Of a stretch of DNA of 64,000 nucleotides, positions 1 to 12,862 are shown piece by piece. A program made the position numbers and the translations under genes. How positions within the stretch are numbered: position 1 is the stretch's first letter; every line of letters starts with the position of its first letter. The stretch is from Gymnothorax reevesii (Eukaryota > Chordata > Actinopteri > Anguilliformes > Muraenidae): assembly GCA_029721435.1 (NCBI GenBank), contig CM056588.1:38023430-38087429 (forward strand), in the 5' to 3' direction. The notes beneath the pieces are model-generated. The model was not told the origin of the DNA and searched no databases. It saw only the letters and a program-made list of their open reading frames with translations.

Positions 1-1715
1 AGATTTAGGTGTTCATGGTAAAAAGAGCATGTGATCATTGTCCAGGCCAAAAAGAAAGAAAAAGGACCTGTCCATAAGTTATAGTTTTGAATTGTCGTCT
101 CAATAAAAAAAGAGATGTATATGGTAAGTCATTTTGTACAGTATTCTCTTCAAGATGCCTCTGGTGATGCATGTTTCTATAAGGCAGACTATGAAATTTA
201 CGTTTTTGTTCGCGCCGTGTGTCTGTGCGCCCTTCTCACCTTTTTCACCCATGACCAGTTTGCATGCCTGGTTTGAGGTACTGTTCGAATAATTATCCGC
301 TAAATATTCAACATTCATTTTCAAAGTCGTTTTCTAACAGAATCTTTGCTGTATTCCGCACTTCCGAGACTACAACCGTACAGTACGTATTTTCTTTACC
401 CATTCGTTGAATGGACAATTTGAATAGACTGTTGTCGATTGGCGCAGCCTACTGGATAAAATGCTGCACTGCTGAAAGGAAATTGTGAAGGTACGAAGGT
501 ACGACTCCTGATCAGGTACCTTTTTTTTTTTGGAAATAATGACATTCTGTGCTGTAATTTTTTTAGAGGTTTCAGGCTGCAGCTCAACAAATTTACAAGG
601 GATCGAAGTAAGACTTTGTTAGGTGCAAAATGAGATCTTTCATTTACACTGTGTTCCATCTCCATTTACTCTGACACATATAAAGTGATTTTTACACCAG
701 GTATGAAATTCCAAATGGTTTTACCTTTATTACGATACCAAGATTATTCAAATGGACCAAGCAGTCGCAGAGATATGCACATTTCATTTTGGGCTTGCCA
801 TTTTCAAAAAAGAGGCTCAGGGCTTAAGGGGTTAATTTGGATACCAGTGGATCTGTAATGAACTCTACTTTCCAGTGATATATAATAAGTTACACCTATG
901 TTGAGATTTCAAGTACTCAGGATGCCTGAATGACCTTTCACTAATTTGAAAAAATTGCTAAATTTGACCCTACCTTTCTATGCAATATCCCTTGTTAATA
1001 ATATGATTTCCTAATGGTTGAAAGAGGATTTAGGCTAAATTCATTAACGGTTGGAGTAAAATGAGTATTGCACAGACAGTCAGGTTCACCTTCGACTGCA
1101 TCAGATGACCAGCAGTGATTCATGCCCGAATTAATCCAGCCTATACCTCACTGATCAACTCAAGTGTGTCAAAGAATCAGAATCAGATATTCTCCACTTT
1201 AAAATGCCATGTAATTGCAATCGATCAGCTGCCAATTGAATTGTTGCATCCAGGGAATCCAAGGGTCCCACAATGTCCGTCCGTCAAAAATCCATCTACA
1301 TGTGCAATCATTGCAAACTTATTTCATTATATATATGATAAATTGGCTGGGGCAGCACCCCGGCGGCATGTTGAGCAATTTCTTAAAATGTGTTGATGTC
1401 CGTAAAACAGCTGTGATTGATGAAATTCTGAGGCCAAAAACAATTCTTTCAATAATTTTTATTGCATTTCAAGATTACATAATTGATGTTCTTAGTTTTA
1501 TAAGACCATTTGCTACTAAGATGAACTGACTAGTACTATCTGGTATCATAATTTTTCTCAGATGTTCAATCGAGATTGGATTTCAATTTATCTTGTGACA
1601 AATTCCCAATGTGAGACTGTCCCGCAGTGTCAGTCCATCCCAATAGTAGTATGAACAATGCAGTGTAATGTGTTGAGATGTACTTTGATCCACCTCAGCC
1701 CTTAATAATATGGAT
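1..1715. other. Intergenic sequence, no gene recognised
   Basis: AT-rich sequence with short open frames that resemble nothing I recognise. The only internal structure seen is a loose motif of the form CCACAATGTCCGTCC, near 1268 and in variant form near 1616. The same motif returns twice near 3954-4015, on the far side of the 1757-3720 insertion-like segment. No splice-bounded coding segment is evident. Confidence 0.5.
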
Positions 1716-1756
1716 AATATGGTCATTGAAGTTCGCAGAGTTGTCGTTTTTATTTT

Positions 1757-3720
1757 AAAGGTCCCCTACTATGTTGTATTTAGCCGTTTAAAATATGTCC
1801 AGTGGGTCTTTAAAATAACGTTAAGAATTAATTTACAAAAAAAACCCACACACATCCAGGTCTAGTGAGACCTTTTCTCTCACCCCGTCTGTGCCGGTCT
1901 GAAACACAAGCTGTTTCGAGCTGTTTCAGCTGTGTTTATGACAATGAGGCAATGCTCTGATTGGTTGCCTGGCCACTTCAATTCTGGGGAAGGGTGCAGA
2001 CCCAAAAATCCAGGAAACCGAGATGGCAGATATTTCAGGACTGCTCTCTGTGGCATGTTTTGCTGTGAGACCGTACTTGTTTGATCACGAATCTGACCCC
2101 AAACAGGAGAAGGAAGCCATTGAAGTATTGTAGCAACGTTTACAGCAGGATTTCAATGAGTGGCAAGTTGAAATTTTAGTTGCTTGTATTCTCTCACCTT
2201 GCATGCATATGTTAGTAGCTGTACTGTTATATAGTATTGTTATATACCCACTTGCCTGTCTGGAGGAAACTTCGTTAAAAGCTCCTGTTAACCATTTCCA
2301 CCAAAATGAAACGCAATTCCGACACCAAGCTCCTACATGCATTGGGAACAAAAACACAAACGGTGTAAGCGATGCTTCTGTGGAGCAAGTGATTCGAAGA
2401 CTTCTACCGAAAAAAAATCTGTATCCGATCTCCACTTTTTTTGGCTTTTTATATGCCAGAACAATTTTCAAAGGTGGATGAAATTCCGCCATGGCAATGC
2501 AGAGAAATCGTGTGTTATACCAGTCATTCACCGCGGTAGCCTCACAGAACTAACCCACACAATGGCAAAGTACTCGGCTGATCCTGGTCATGGATAAGTA
2601 AAACAATCTTTTCACAGTAGCAGTAAACAAACCCGAACACATGCCTCGAGCTCTGAAAAACCTACGTCTGGTCTAACTGCAGCCTTCCGTTAGATAAGTT
2701 CCGTTATCGTGAACAGCTGTACCAAGCATCCAAATTACAAACAAGTATAAAAAGCTTCATATGAGGTTTATGTTCACACAACTTCTGTCAAATGTATCCT
2801 TGATATTATTTATTCTTGCATATTTAGGACACCAACATTAGCAACAGTAACTTAGCTACGTTAGCCGCAGTGCCGCAGCCACATTCAACAGGCTATCACA
2901 TTAGGTAGGCTTATGCAGTAAAGCAACTTAAAGTAACTTACTGCTTCTGTGTCAGTGAGTCACGGACAGTTGCTACCGATCCAGGCTTCATCGTCAGATA
3001 TTTTACAAAGCCTGCGTTTGAGCCCAGCTGTTAGCGCTAACTATCGTTAGCATTCCTGCTAGCCACCCGTAACACGTTGGCTTCACTTACATGTCATTAT
3101 TTGCTGTTATATCATTGCTTACAGCTTGTGGCTCTGATGCTTGATCGATGCAACTGCTCCAGGTTTGAGAAGCAACTGACACGCATATCCAGCCTTGAAT
3201 CATCCTTTATTGACAAAGCTGTCTTCAGTTAAATGGCAAACACAAACAGCAAATGTTCCCATTAAGTGTGACCATTTGACCCCAGCAAACAAAAAAGCTA
3301 CCCACCTGATTTCTGGTGGCATCGTCTTTTGGAAGAGAAAATAGTTGTGCTTTTTGTTTGCATCCAAAAAAACACAGATGAGCACTTTGGCAAACATACT
3401 GACGAAACTGCACCTCAAATGATCTGTGGTTCTTCTTCTTTTGTATTTCCAGAAGTGTAGACGCTACTAAGGCGTAATATGATCCACGGTTGTTTGTGCC
3501 TGCTATAATAGTTTCCAGCAAGGGCAGGTCCTGCGGCGTGATTGGCTCTGGCTAGGTCTGTACTGATTGGACGGCACAACCTGACGTCAGGTTTTGCCCA
3601 GATCTCGTGAAGATCTCGGGACAAGCTGTTCAGAAAGGAAATCACGTTCTCGGATTACGGCAAAACCCCTGTATCTTATTTTTAGAAACTTTACAGAGGT
3701 TGAGTATGGACATCCAACAT
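1757..3720 (+). mobile_element. Transposon-like interspersed segment with degenerate coding relic
   Basis: The segment starts at TTAAAGGTCCCC (1757), a left end typical of multi-copy fish repeats, and runs to about 3720, just before a second copy of a flanking sequence. The flanks at 1716-1757 and 3725-3766 are direct copies of about 42 bp with roughly 85-88% identity by eye, so the 2 kb block sits between two repeats. It contains CCAAT-like 'gattggctctggct' motifs near 3540 and a short broken reading frame at 2023-2166. The superfamily is not established. A length of flanking repeat this great argues against a simple target-site duplication. Confidence 0.4.
2023..2166 (+). pseudogene. Relic resembling fish P2X7 intracellular-domain-like N-terminus
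   Basis: The frame begins with ATG at 2023 and reads MADISGLLSV..., then RPYLFDHESD, an acidic/Gln-Lys stretch, an in-frame TAG at 2131-2133, and LQQDFNEW. That order (short N-terminus, PYLFE/D-like acidic motif, then LQ...EW) resembles the start of the multicopy fish proteins carrying a P2X7 intracellular-like domain. In those proteins a Cys-rich WCxCGxC block follows. Here the Cys block is absent: after the Trp the frame continues into unrelated residues. I infer a decayed first exon carried within a repeat. The match rests on memory of the family and could be coincidental. Confidence 0.35.
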
Positions 3721-3769
3721 TGTGAATATGTTCATTGAAGTTAGCAGAGTAGTAGTTCTTATTTCCTCA

Positions 3770-6700
3770 TTTGTATCTCAGTGTTTATTCAAAATAATGT
3801 GATCTCATAACTGTCTATGGACCTGAGGCCATATAGCCATGTTGAAGGGTGCCAGATGTATGCACAGTGTTCAAGTTGATGATCTTCTGAATAAAATATC
3901 CATTGTATATAATAATATTTTTTGTTTGTAGTGGATTTTACCGCTGATCATAAAACTGTCCCACAGTGTCTGTCCATCACATGTCTAATGTTCCACAATG
4001 TCCGTCCATCACACATATTTAATCCATTTAACCTGCTTTATGGTAGACTTCCTGGAACAAATTTTTCCATGGGGCTTTAGCACTAGTAAGTTATAGTAAC
4101 CCAAATGAAGTTTCCTCTTTTTTCTGCACAGTAGTTAGTTGGTACATAAAATGAAATCATGCAGCTGCTTGCAAATTACAAAATCATGGAATTGTCAATG
4201 TCTACAACCCAATATTGAGAAAAACCCCTTCATTTCATTATCTACTATAGAATTGCCCATACTCCAAACTAACTTAAAAAGTTGGTCTTCTTCCTCCGTG
4301 TGAACATTTGGCTTTGTGGTTCAGTGATGACTAATGTGGCAGAAATATCAATTTTAAGCCTATTTTCAATCAACATGACGCGTAAATTGATTGTTTCCAC
4401 ACCTCTTGTTCTCAGTTGTATAGGTTATGTACTTCGGAAAAAAAAAAATCTGAAGTTTTTGAAATATAGAAAGATTTATTTTTCTCTCAGGGTGTTACAC
4501 ATATGATGACCAGCATTGTGAACACACTCAGTTCTAATTTATTGTACAGTATTTTTTTCAGATTGAAGTCACAACCCATGAAACTGCCTCTCTGTGGGAG
4601 CTGCCGACGACAAGTCCTGATCTAGACAAGCAGACGAGCAAAGTAGCAAAAACATCTGCATGTGCACAGTATTATGAATGTTAATGAATATAACCCTTAT
4701 TATAAGGGTGTTATCAGTTCAATTAATGAATGAGCTTGATTGCAAGATAAACAACTTAGTAGCCTAGTCTTGTGATGCCATGGGGATTAGCAGGTTCAGG
4801 GATACGAAATCACGGAGTGAGACCTGAATTCATGCGATACGTTGGAATACCGGTAACAAGACATTTGGATGATGTGCACGATTAATACTTAACCCCTTTC
4901 TGCAGATATAGACGCTAGCGTCTACAGAACTGCAAATTTAAGCACGCAGTAACTATACTCGACCACTAGATAGCACCCCGGATCAGTTATTGAATATTCA
5001 CTAGCAAGCAGAGTTTTGAATATGGGGAAGTTCACTCCACTCCACTGTTTTTCAAGAGTTGCATGAATTAAACTCCTCAGCTAAGCCTAATGTGCAAACT
5101 GGTCAATATCCTTGGCTATAGTATCGATCCAGCAGTCTAAAAAAAATGACCTTTTGCGACAGAAAAAATCGTTGTCCTGTGTAGCAATCACTTTAGCTAC
5201 AGTGAGCCAACAGTATTCCAATTAGTGGTTCAGAAAAATCAGTTTTCTGAATCAAAAAATTCTACATGGTATTGATTATCACACATTCTATTGTCAATTA
5301 CATCTCTTTCAAAAAATGCATAGTTCCCTACCGTGGATTTACGTGTTGATTCCTTCATCAACAAATTCAGCGCTTCCTTATATCCTCCCGAGCACTGGTG
5401 TTGATAGCCAATCACTCAGTTATACACTTGGGCTCTTCTGCGTAACTGCACAATTACACTTCACGCCCTTGTGAAACTACCCCGGTAACAATTTATTGAT
5501 TGGCTCATTTCTTATCCAATTCCCGAGTGTTTAAACATTCTACAGTAAGCAAAACACATTCATTGGACAAACACAGAGCACACAAGCCTATGCGTATCAG
5601 CAGGGTCGGTTGCATCCTGTCTACGGTGCGCACATTACGCGGCTGAAATAGACGCGATTTATAGAAAAAAGGCTCGCAAAACTGGCCTTGAAGTGTTCAG
5701 TTACATTTACAGGATTTAAATGAGATAAGGATATGGTCAATGGGAATTGGGAATGGGAATATTTCAAATGAAACAGGACCGGAGGGTTCCTTCTACTGGA
5801 TACATCGGTCTCCGGAGGAGGGATTCATGAAAAAGGTTAAGCTGTTACTTTTGCTTTTTGTTTTGGAATGAATACCGTATTCTACATAGTCGAATGCCAA
5901 GGTTTTTTTCCTGTTTAAAACCTGAACTGCCCATGAATTTGGGTGGACGCCCTGGTAAGTTCATTCCACGGCTCTTTTGAATCCAGGGAGGAAATAGATA
6001 GTTTGATCTTCCCTGAAAGTGGAATGTCTATTCTGTTAAAATAAGGTATATTTCAGAATTCACATATTACTGAGTTAGTGAGTTGTACTTGTTCCTTATA
6101 AGTGTTGAAATGAGCTTGTGAGCTCAGAAGTCAAAGCTGCTGGTTTAATTGCAGAATGAATGTCTTGACTGTTTAATCAGCAGTTTATTTAATGACTGTG
6201 TGTGCTGGCTTGGGGGACTTTGAAGAAAAATGGACAAAACTCTAAACTTTATAATGGAGAAAAGGCATTTTTTGTGTTTGGAGAGGTTACTGGTGACCAC
6301 TGATGTTCAGCTGCACTTATATTGATAAATTCATGCTAAACTCAACCAGAAAATCATTAGTTCCTATTAAATTTCAAGCCTCAAAACTATTTGTGTTAAA
6401 TACATGATTATTTGATGAGTTGACAGTGCATCATCTCAGACTTTGGGGATCCACTTGGATAGCTGTGTAATTTGGCTAATAGCATGTAGGTAATCTGGAA
6501 TGTAATGTTGAAGATGAATTCTACTTGTGGTCAAGGAGTTTATGATCCGAGAAATGTATAGATTTTAGCCTCATGAGTTTTTCAATTCTCAGTATTTTTT
6601 TAATGGAATTTTACTGGTGAATTCTGATTTTTTATGTTTGCAGTCCATTTTCTCTACCAAAATCATGAAAATAAACTGAAATACGATGTAATTCTACAAA

Positions 6701-8680
6701 TGCTGTGTCTTTTCTGAGTAAAGCCAAATTTTTCCTCTTTATGAAGCTTAAATCCTGAATTGTAAAGCATTAAATTGGGTAACCCATAATTAGCCAAATT
6801 TGGCTTCTCCGCAAAGGGGTTAATTTGTTCAGTAGCCTAAGTTTGATATGTTTTTGTTTAGATAACTGGAATGTGTTTTTTTCAGAGAACAGGAGTAGGT
6901 CACATAATCCCATTCCTGAGGCATCACCTAAGTTGGCAAATGATCTTTAGCAGGCGGATTATACCCAGTACATGGAGAAAAAAAAAACTAGCCTAGCAAT
7001 GAAAATAAGAAATATTTCACTTAAAGGAACTTAGAATTTAAAATAGGCCTGTACAAGCGTTTATATAAACCGTCATCCATTTTCAGTCGTCAATCACAAA
7101 AGAATATCCACGCCCATAATATAAAATCTCACTTAACACACATGATAGCACGAATTCGCAGAAATCAGCATAGTCTATACAAGAGATAAGATAGTTTCTT
7201 AAAAACAAAAGGAGTCAGCAGTGCCGGGAAGACCCGGGATCAAATTACCTCCCTGAATGACTTTCTACCTTTTTTTATTTTGGAAAGATGCCTCAAAATT
7301 ACAAATAAATAACGAAACGTGGCAATGCCATTAGAGAATGACTCAAGAGGATCCTTACAGTAGCTTCGTGGGATAATAGTTGTAAGGCATCCCCCTTAGC
7401 TTGCCTACTTAAGTGGGAAACATGTTCACTTAATATGCAAATTCTTAGTGTAACAAAATACCATACAACCTGCAGCAAACTACCCCTCCAGTAACAAACT
7501 GCCCCTTATATGGGGTAGTTTGTTACAGGTGACGGGGGTCTATTTTTTCCTAACCAGCATCACGCATGTGCAGATTATATGGCTTGTTGCAGATCAGTCA
7601 TGTAGTCTAATAAACTTTCTATCTGTGCATTGCATATTGGTAACAAAAACCTGATAATGTCAATTCAACAGCCATTAAAAGAAAAAGTGTAACTAGACCC
7701 AGTCTCCCTAATAGCCGATTACTTTCAGTCATAATGGCAAATGTATTGTTCTCAACACCATTAAAATCTTGCTATAAATCTTTAACGTTGGGTGATATTT
7801 TTTATGACATTATGTAATTTTAGCCAATGTAGAAAAAAATCAGATAGGCATACAGAGATTCACAAGAAGATGATGGCAGGCTAAGTGTAACATACATGCA
7901 CATTTCGCATTTTCTTAATTCTGGTACCACGTCGCCAGTCAAATGTAGGCCTACATTTCAGAAAAAGAAATGAGTGATGACAATATTTTATATAACTCAT
8001 GTATAAAACAGAGAGAAGACTCCAGGTGTAACACTGATAATTTCTATCTATAAAATCTATCTATAGTAAATGACGGGAAAAGGGGAGATGGCGTTAACCG
8101 CATAAACTGTCACATGCATCAACAAAATCTACAATAAAAAACTCAGAACAGTTGACAACAAACAGAAATTCTTGGATTGTGAACATTTTATCATGAACGG
8201 AGTTAAGTTTTATATGAATGGCGTTCAGTTTTAGATGAACGCATCAGGCCTTGGGCAGGCATCGGGAAATTAATGCATCAGCAAATGAACAGAAGGATGT
8301 TCATGATGGAACGCAATGTCCAGGTTTGCAGCCTCAAATGCATCCAAAAATGAACAGGCGTCCATTCAAAAATGGGTGAACGTGTTCACTTTTCAGAATA
8401 TTGACAAGCTCCCAAATGGATGTGTGGACTGTGTTCTTGGAGTGGTGACAGTGCCCTCTAACGGTTGTATAGGGGTCAAAATCCACAAACTCTGAGGACA
8501 CGTGTACAAGTGTACATGCAATTATACGGCCCGTGTACACGTTTAGAATTTTTTGTACATGTTCCCACCCCTAGCCCAAACCACCTCAACTGGCTCCTCT
8601 CTATGCGGAAGAGCAGCGCTTATATTCTGAGACCCTCCTGAATCCCCATGCTCCTCACCCTATCCCTATGGAAAGCTCAT
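3770..8680. other. Intergenic sequence, mostly unrecognised
   Basis: Nearly 5 kb without a supportable gene. Structures seen are a perfect 16-bp palindrome TAGACGCTAGCGTCTA at 4909-4924, a hairpin at 7491-7526, and recurring 'ggggttaattt' tracts near 6818 and elsewhere. Open frames are short and show no motif. No tRNA or other RNA gene was seen. Confidence 0.5.
7491..7526. repeat. Short hairpin, 15-bp arms
   Basis: The arms GTAACAAACTGCCCC and GGGGTAGTTTGTTAC are complementary except for one position and surround a 6-base ATATAT-like loop. A partial extra copy of the arm (gcaaactacccc) lies just upstream. This is probably a small MITE fragment or a chance foldback. No flanking poly-U suggests a terminator role. 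Confidence 0.5.
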
Positions 8681-8689
8681 TTAGCCACT

Positions 8690-8930
8690 TGAATTTGTGC
8701 TCTTGTCCTTACTACCGAAGCTTGTGACCATGAGGGATGGAAGGTAGATCGACCGATAAATCGAGACTTTCACTTTTAGGCTCATCACGACAGACCTGTA
8801 CAATTCCCCCATCACTGTAAATGCTACATCGATCCGCCTCTTAACCTCCCGCTCCATCCTCCCTCATTCGTAAACAAGACCCCGACATACTTAAAATCCT
8901 CCACTCGAGGTCCGCCGAGAATAGATACCT
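8690..8930 (-). pseudogene. Non-LTR retrotransposon reverse transcriptase fragment
   Basis: The minus strand encodes VEDFKYVGVLFTNEG. After a frameshift it reads RMEREVKRRIDVAFTVMGEL then YRSVVMSLKVKVSIYRS. This is the region just after the catalytic core in a very common fish LINE family: the 'VEEFKYLGVLFTSEG..MEREI..RI' block followed by '..RS(V/I)Y(V/L)P'. The frame is broken at least twice and the domain core and endonuclease are missing. The fragment stops abruptly near 8930, where sequence from another part of a LINE begins in the opposite orientation. Confidence 0.7.
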
Positions 8931-8949
8931 TATTACGGTGGAGGAGTTT

Positions 8950-9300
8950 GCGTGCATCTGGGATCTTGGGAGCTATGTTGCCTGGAGCTTTAGCTTCTGG
9001 TAAGGTTTCCCATGGCAAAGGGGTCTCAGGTGAGGGACCAGACAAAATGCAATTCACTAGACCCCCATGGAATGGCATGTGAGAGATCTGAATACAGACA
9101 CCAGGGCCCCCTCCTGGAGCCAGGCCTGGGATGGGAGCTTGGAGGCAAGTGTCTGGTGGGCCGGGTTTTTTCCCGGATTCGGCCGGGCTTACCCTGTGAG
9201 GGCTATGCTGAGCCACCTCTTTGTGGGCTCACAACCCAGGTGGAGAGGAATAGGGGTTGAGTGCACAGCAGACTAGGTGGCAGAGAAGGTCAGATACCCT
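8950..9300 (+). mobile_element. LINE 5'-region-like repeat in opposite orientation
   Basis: Plus-strand sequence beginning 'ggatcttgggagctatgt' and continuing through 'agggtctc'-like and 'gccaggcctgg' motifs. It matches, from memory, the GC-rich leader that precedes ORFs in multicopy fish LINEs. It lies head-to-head with the minus-strand reverse transcriptase fragment. The arrangement (3' part on one strand, 5' part inverted, middle lost) is what twin-priming inversion during LINE insertion can produce. Independent insertions are an alternative. Confidence 0.45.
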
Positions 9301-9409
9301 GGTATTCTAGGCCCCGGCAATGACAACTGGCTCTATCCAATAGAAAAAGCATAAAATTTATAATGTGCACAGATGCAGTATGCTGGTTTCATTTTTAGCT
9401 GATAAAATG

Positions 9410-9705
9410 AATGAATGAGCAAGATGCATGATCTAAACTACTTGAAAATGTAATGTATGATTGTTGGTGTAAGTCAAGCTGGTTTCAGCATCTGGAAAGC
9501 AACGGCTAACCGTCTGGGATTTCCATGCACTCAGTTATCAAGGGTTTACAAGAAATGGTGCGATTAAACCTCCACAGAGGACCTTGGTTATCGGCGACAC
9601 TATCATATTGGAAGAGGTCAGAGGAGAGCAGGCAGACTTGTATAAGCGGCAAGAAAGGTCACAAATGCTGGAATTACCGCTGTTTACTCAATAGACTCCT
9701 CTTGC
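9410..9705 (+). pseudogene. Tc1-like transposon relic, N-terminal portion
   Basis: The order 'gatgcatgatctaaacta', 'atgattgttggtgt', 'gggatttccatgcact', 'gtttacaagaaatggtgcga', 'gaggtcagaggagag' reproduces the 5' half of a common fish Tc1-like transposase gene. It covers the first helix-turn-helix, the GFS/T..TV.R.Y.EW segment and the following linker. Stops and small indels break the frame and no DDE catalytic half follows. The same family is present at 63170-63690, where more of the middle is kept. Confidence 0.65.
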
Positions 9706-9719
9706 ATAAATAATACAAG

Positions 9720-10050
9720 GGTATTGTACTGATTGGTGGAGACTCCCACAGGTCACTGTGCACAAAGGAATATTCCCTGTTGGGTTTCGCTGATTGACTG
9801 TTGCAAACAGCATGGTGCTGATTGGCAGATTGTCCTGGAGGGCATGGGGCTGATTGGCATACTTTCCCAGACAATGCCTTGCAGGAGTGAGTTGTGGACC
9901 CCAACAGACACTGCGGCTCTCCAGAACCAGGACTGGGGAGCCGAGTAGATTCACCAGCTCCCCGGGACCAAGGTTGAGGGTTCCTATTCCAGCCCAGCAC
10001 ACGCAGTTCTAATGCAAACGCTATAGACCCGGCAGACTGAAGCAAATGGC
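9720..10050. repeat. Degenerate repeat with CTGATTGGC units
   Basis: Three to four loosely spaced units of the form '(t)gctgattggca' occur between 9728 and 9860. They are the reverse complement of the GCCAATCAG core seen in the degenerate minisatellites at 17040-17170 and 19070-19745. This suggests a dispersed minisatellite family in this locus. No gene is seen. Confidence 0.4.
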
Positions 10051-12818
10051 ATATAGTGGTAGAGAGGCAAACACTGGGAGGAACAAAGGAAGGTGCTCGA
10101 ACTCCAACTCCACTCCTCCTGGGGTGGGAGGAGAAGAAGAGAAGGATAAGAGAGACAGAGGGAGAGGGAGAGAGAGACGGAGCAATAAACTGGGGCTGCC
10201 AGCTCTACTGTGGCTTTCATCTCCAAACGTTTGAAGACATGACAGCGACGACTACACTACCATCCCATTCCACTGGGGCTATCTGATGGAGAGGGTGAGA
10301 GAGCGAGAGAGAAAGAGAGAGAGAGGAGGGGGAAAGCGAGACATACGGAGGGGTAGACTGTGGAAAAGAGGAGTCCATTCTTTCGTTGTATAAGTGTGCT
10401 CATTAGCTTGAGAGTGTGCTTTTTTTTTACTCTCATCTTACTCTCATCGTCTAAGGGTGTGTATGTGTATAGAAGTGAATAAGAAAAGCCATCAGGTGCG
10501 CTGGTGTTTGTCGATGTTTGTTTGTGTGCATGTTCCTGTGTTTGTGCCCGATACTGGCTAACCCAAGCAGGGAGACGGTCAGATTGTGTTACTCTGGCTG
10601 CAAGAGAACAGCATGCTTTGCATTATCTTAACGACTAACACGAAAATGAATGATATCCAGGTATCCATCTTTCAAAATAAAAGCCTCTCAAGCTGAAATG
10701 TAATTTTAACAGATATGACAAATGATCGCCTTTCCCCAATCTAACATTTTCGAAACAACTTTTGTAATTGGCAATTTTTTCCATTAATGTGGTTTGCTAA
10801 TATGATTTTTATATATATATATTTATCGAAGAAATTAGATCTCTTCCACCCATCTTCAGCAAATGTACAGCAAAATGCAACTGGCATGCTGATGAGCAAA
10901 TCTTATGTTATCAAACATAACATTTCAAGAAAGCATATTGCATTTCCCATAAATGAGGAAAATTTGAGAAGCTGTAGCATTTTCCTAGAAGAGGACCAAA
11001 TGGCCTGCTTTACGGACACATCACTTGGCTGAGTGCGAAATGGGTCATAATGATAAATCACATTTTTCTTTTCTCAAAAATGACTCAGGATTATTCAAGC
11101 ACAAATACTTACATTCAGTACCCAATAAGACATTGTGACCTTTCATTAATTAAAAGGGTCATGTAAATCATACATGACGGCACATTTCACAAAAGTGTAA
11201 TGCAAAAAAGGTCAAATGAATTCATCTTAAATGTGAAAGCCCATACATTTTCACAAATTATCTGATAGCTTTTGGAAATGTTTGGAGGCACAGTCGCGCA
11301 CAGTAACGGGCAGGGCTGACCGTGATTGGCTGGTAGGTGAATAGTGTTTAGTCAGTGTAAGCGTTTGCATGGTTTGCGTAAGTAGGTCATCTTGACGGGT
11401 AGCTTTATCAGTCAGAACAGCAGAAAATCATATCGCCTTGGCGGTACTTGCACTAGAACACAAGTCGAATTCCCAAATTGCTCTTATAACAGATGTGACA
11501 ACACCCATTTGAAATGGAAAATGGATACACACGTGTGAACACTTGCTTCCGTGCGCGCACTCCACACACATTTCAGAGCTTTGCATTCAACCTGAAGACC
11601 ATTTTTCTCTTGCTGCCATTTTACAGTTAACAGCAATCTTATAAACATAATCCTAACTCCAGTCGACTGCTCGTGATGTTTAAACATCGCGGACATCGGC
11701 GGTGCAGTAAACTGAGACGGCATTAAAACGCTGTCCAAAACATTCTATTTAGCCGAGCAGTAACGAGCACAAAACTCTCGTTTCCCCATGCGGCCGATAC
11801 TTCTCAAAATGCCCACTGATTGCAGGAATAATTTCCACTGCTCTTCTGACACCCTCTTCAAAAGCACCACACTCAGGGTCGCCAGATCTCCATACACATC
11901 CTTTAAGCAAACCCCCCCCCCCCCCCCCAACCCCCACCCATCCTGTAAAATTAATTAGCAGCTGAAGGAGGCAGAGTTTGCAAGCCTTTCTCAATACCTA
12001 CATCTGTCATCCTCGCATTCTTCTTTATTTATTTATTTTTTAAACATTGGTTCCTCTCGCCATCCTGCTCAATATTCCTACCTAAATAATGGACAGCTTG
12101 GAACGGTGACGGCGACAGCGAGGGAAGGATAAAGGGAGAAGACTGGTGATGAGCGAGAGACACAAAATGGAAAATGGCACCGTTTTGGCACGGAGAGAAA
12201 GAGGAGGAGGAGAGCAGAGAACAGAGAGTTGCAGATGAAAGAGTACACAAGCGTGCGGGGCCGCATGCGTGGAGACACACGCGCATATTTGCACACAGAC
12301 ATGACACACTCACACTGGTAATTCTCTGCTCGTGAGGATTTGGCTCGACTGAAGTGAGAGTTATGCAATAACTGCACATGAGCTTTCCTTGCACACATGC
12401 ACACACACGCACATGAACCCACTCTGGCACACTGTATACACCCCCCTCCCATTCACCAGTTCAAATAATACTTCACCAATTCACATCCATACAAAACTCG
12501 AGCACTCAAAAGTTTACTCAAACGCAGGTAACACGCACACATGTACACACACACACACACGCGCACGCACACCAGGCACAAACATGAACAGACACACTTC
12601 CACGCCCTGGGCTGCAGGGACTGGTCCGGTCTATAATTCTCACTTCAATTCCTCCTTTTCCTCCCTCTCTCCATTTCCACTGCTTTCTTCTCCAGCCTCT
12701 TTGTCTTTGTTCTCTCCGTCTACTCATTTTCGCTCCTGTCTTTCCTTGGAGACCTCTTTTTTCACAACCCTCCCCCCATTATATCTTTAGCTGCTTCTGT
12801 GGCTATGAGGACCCTGAG

Positions 12819-12862
<44 letters not shown>

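Noticed and set aside
2085..2531. 148-codon minus-strand frame
   Set aside because: Antisense to the plus-strand coding relic and without any recognisable motif.
12029..12790. Frames of 120-130 codons on both strands
   Set aside because: Low-complexity CA/CT-rich DNA; no protein motif; both strands open by composition.
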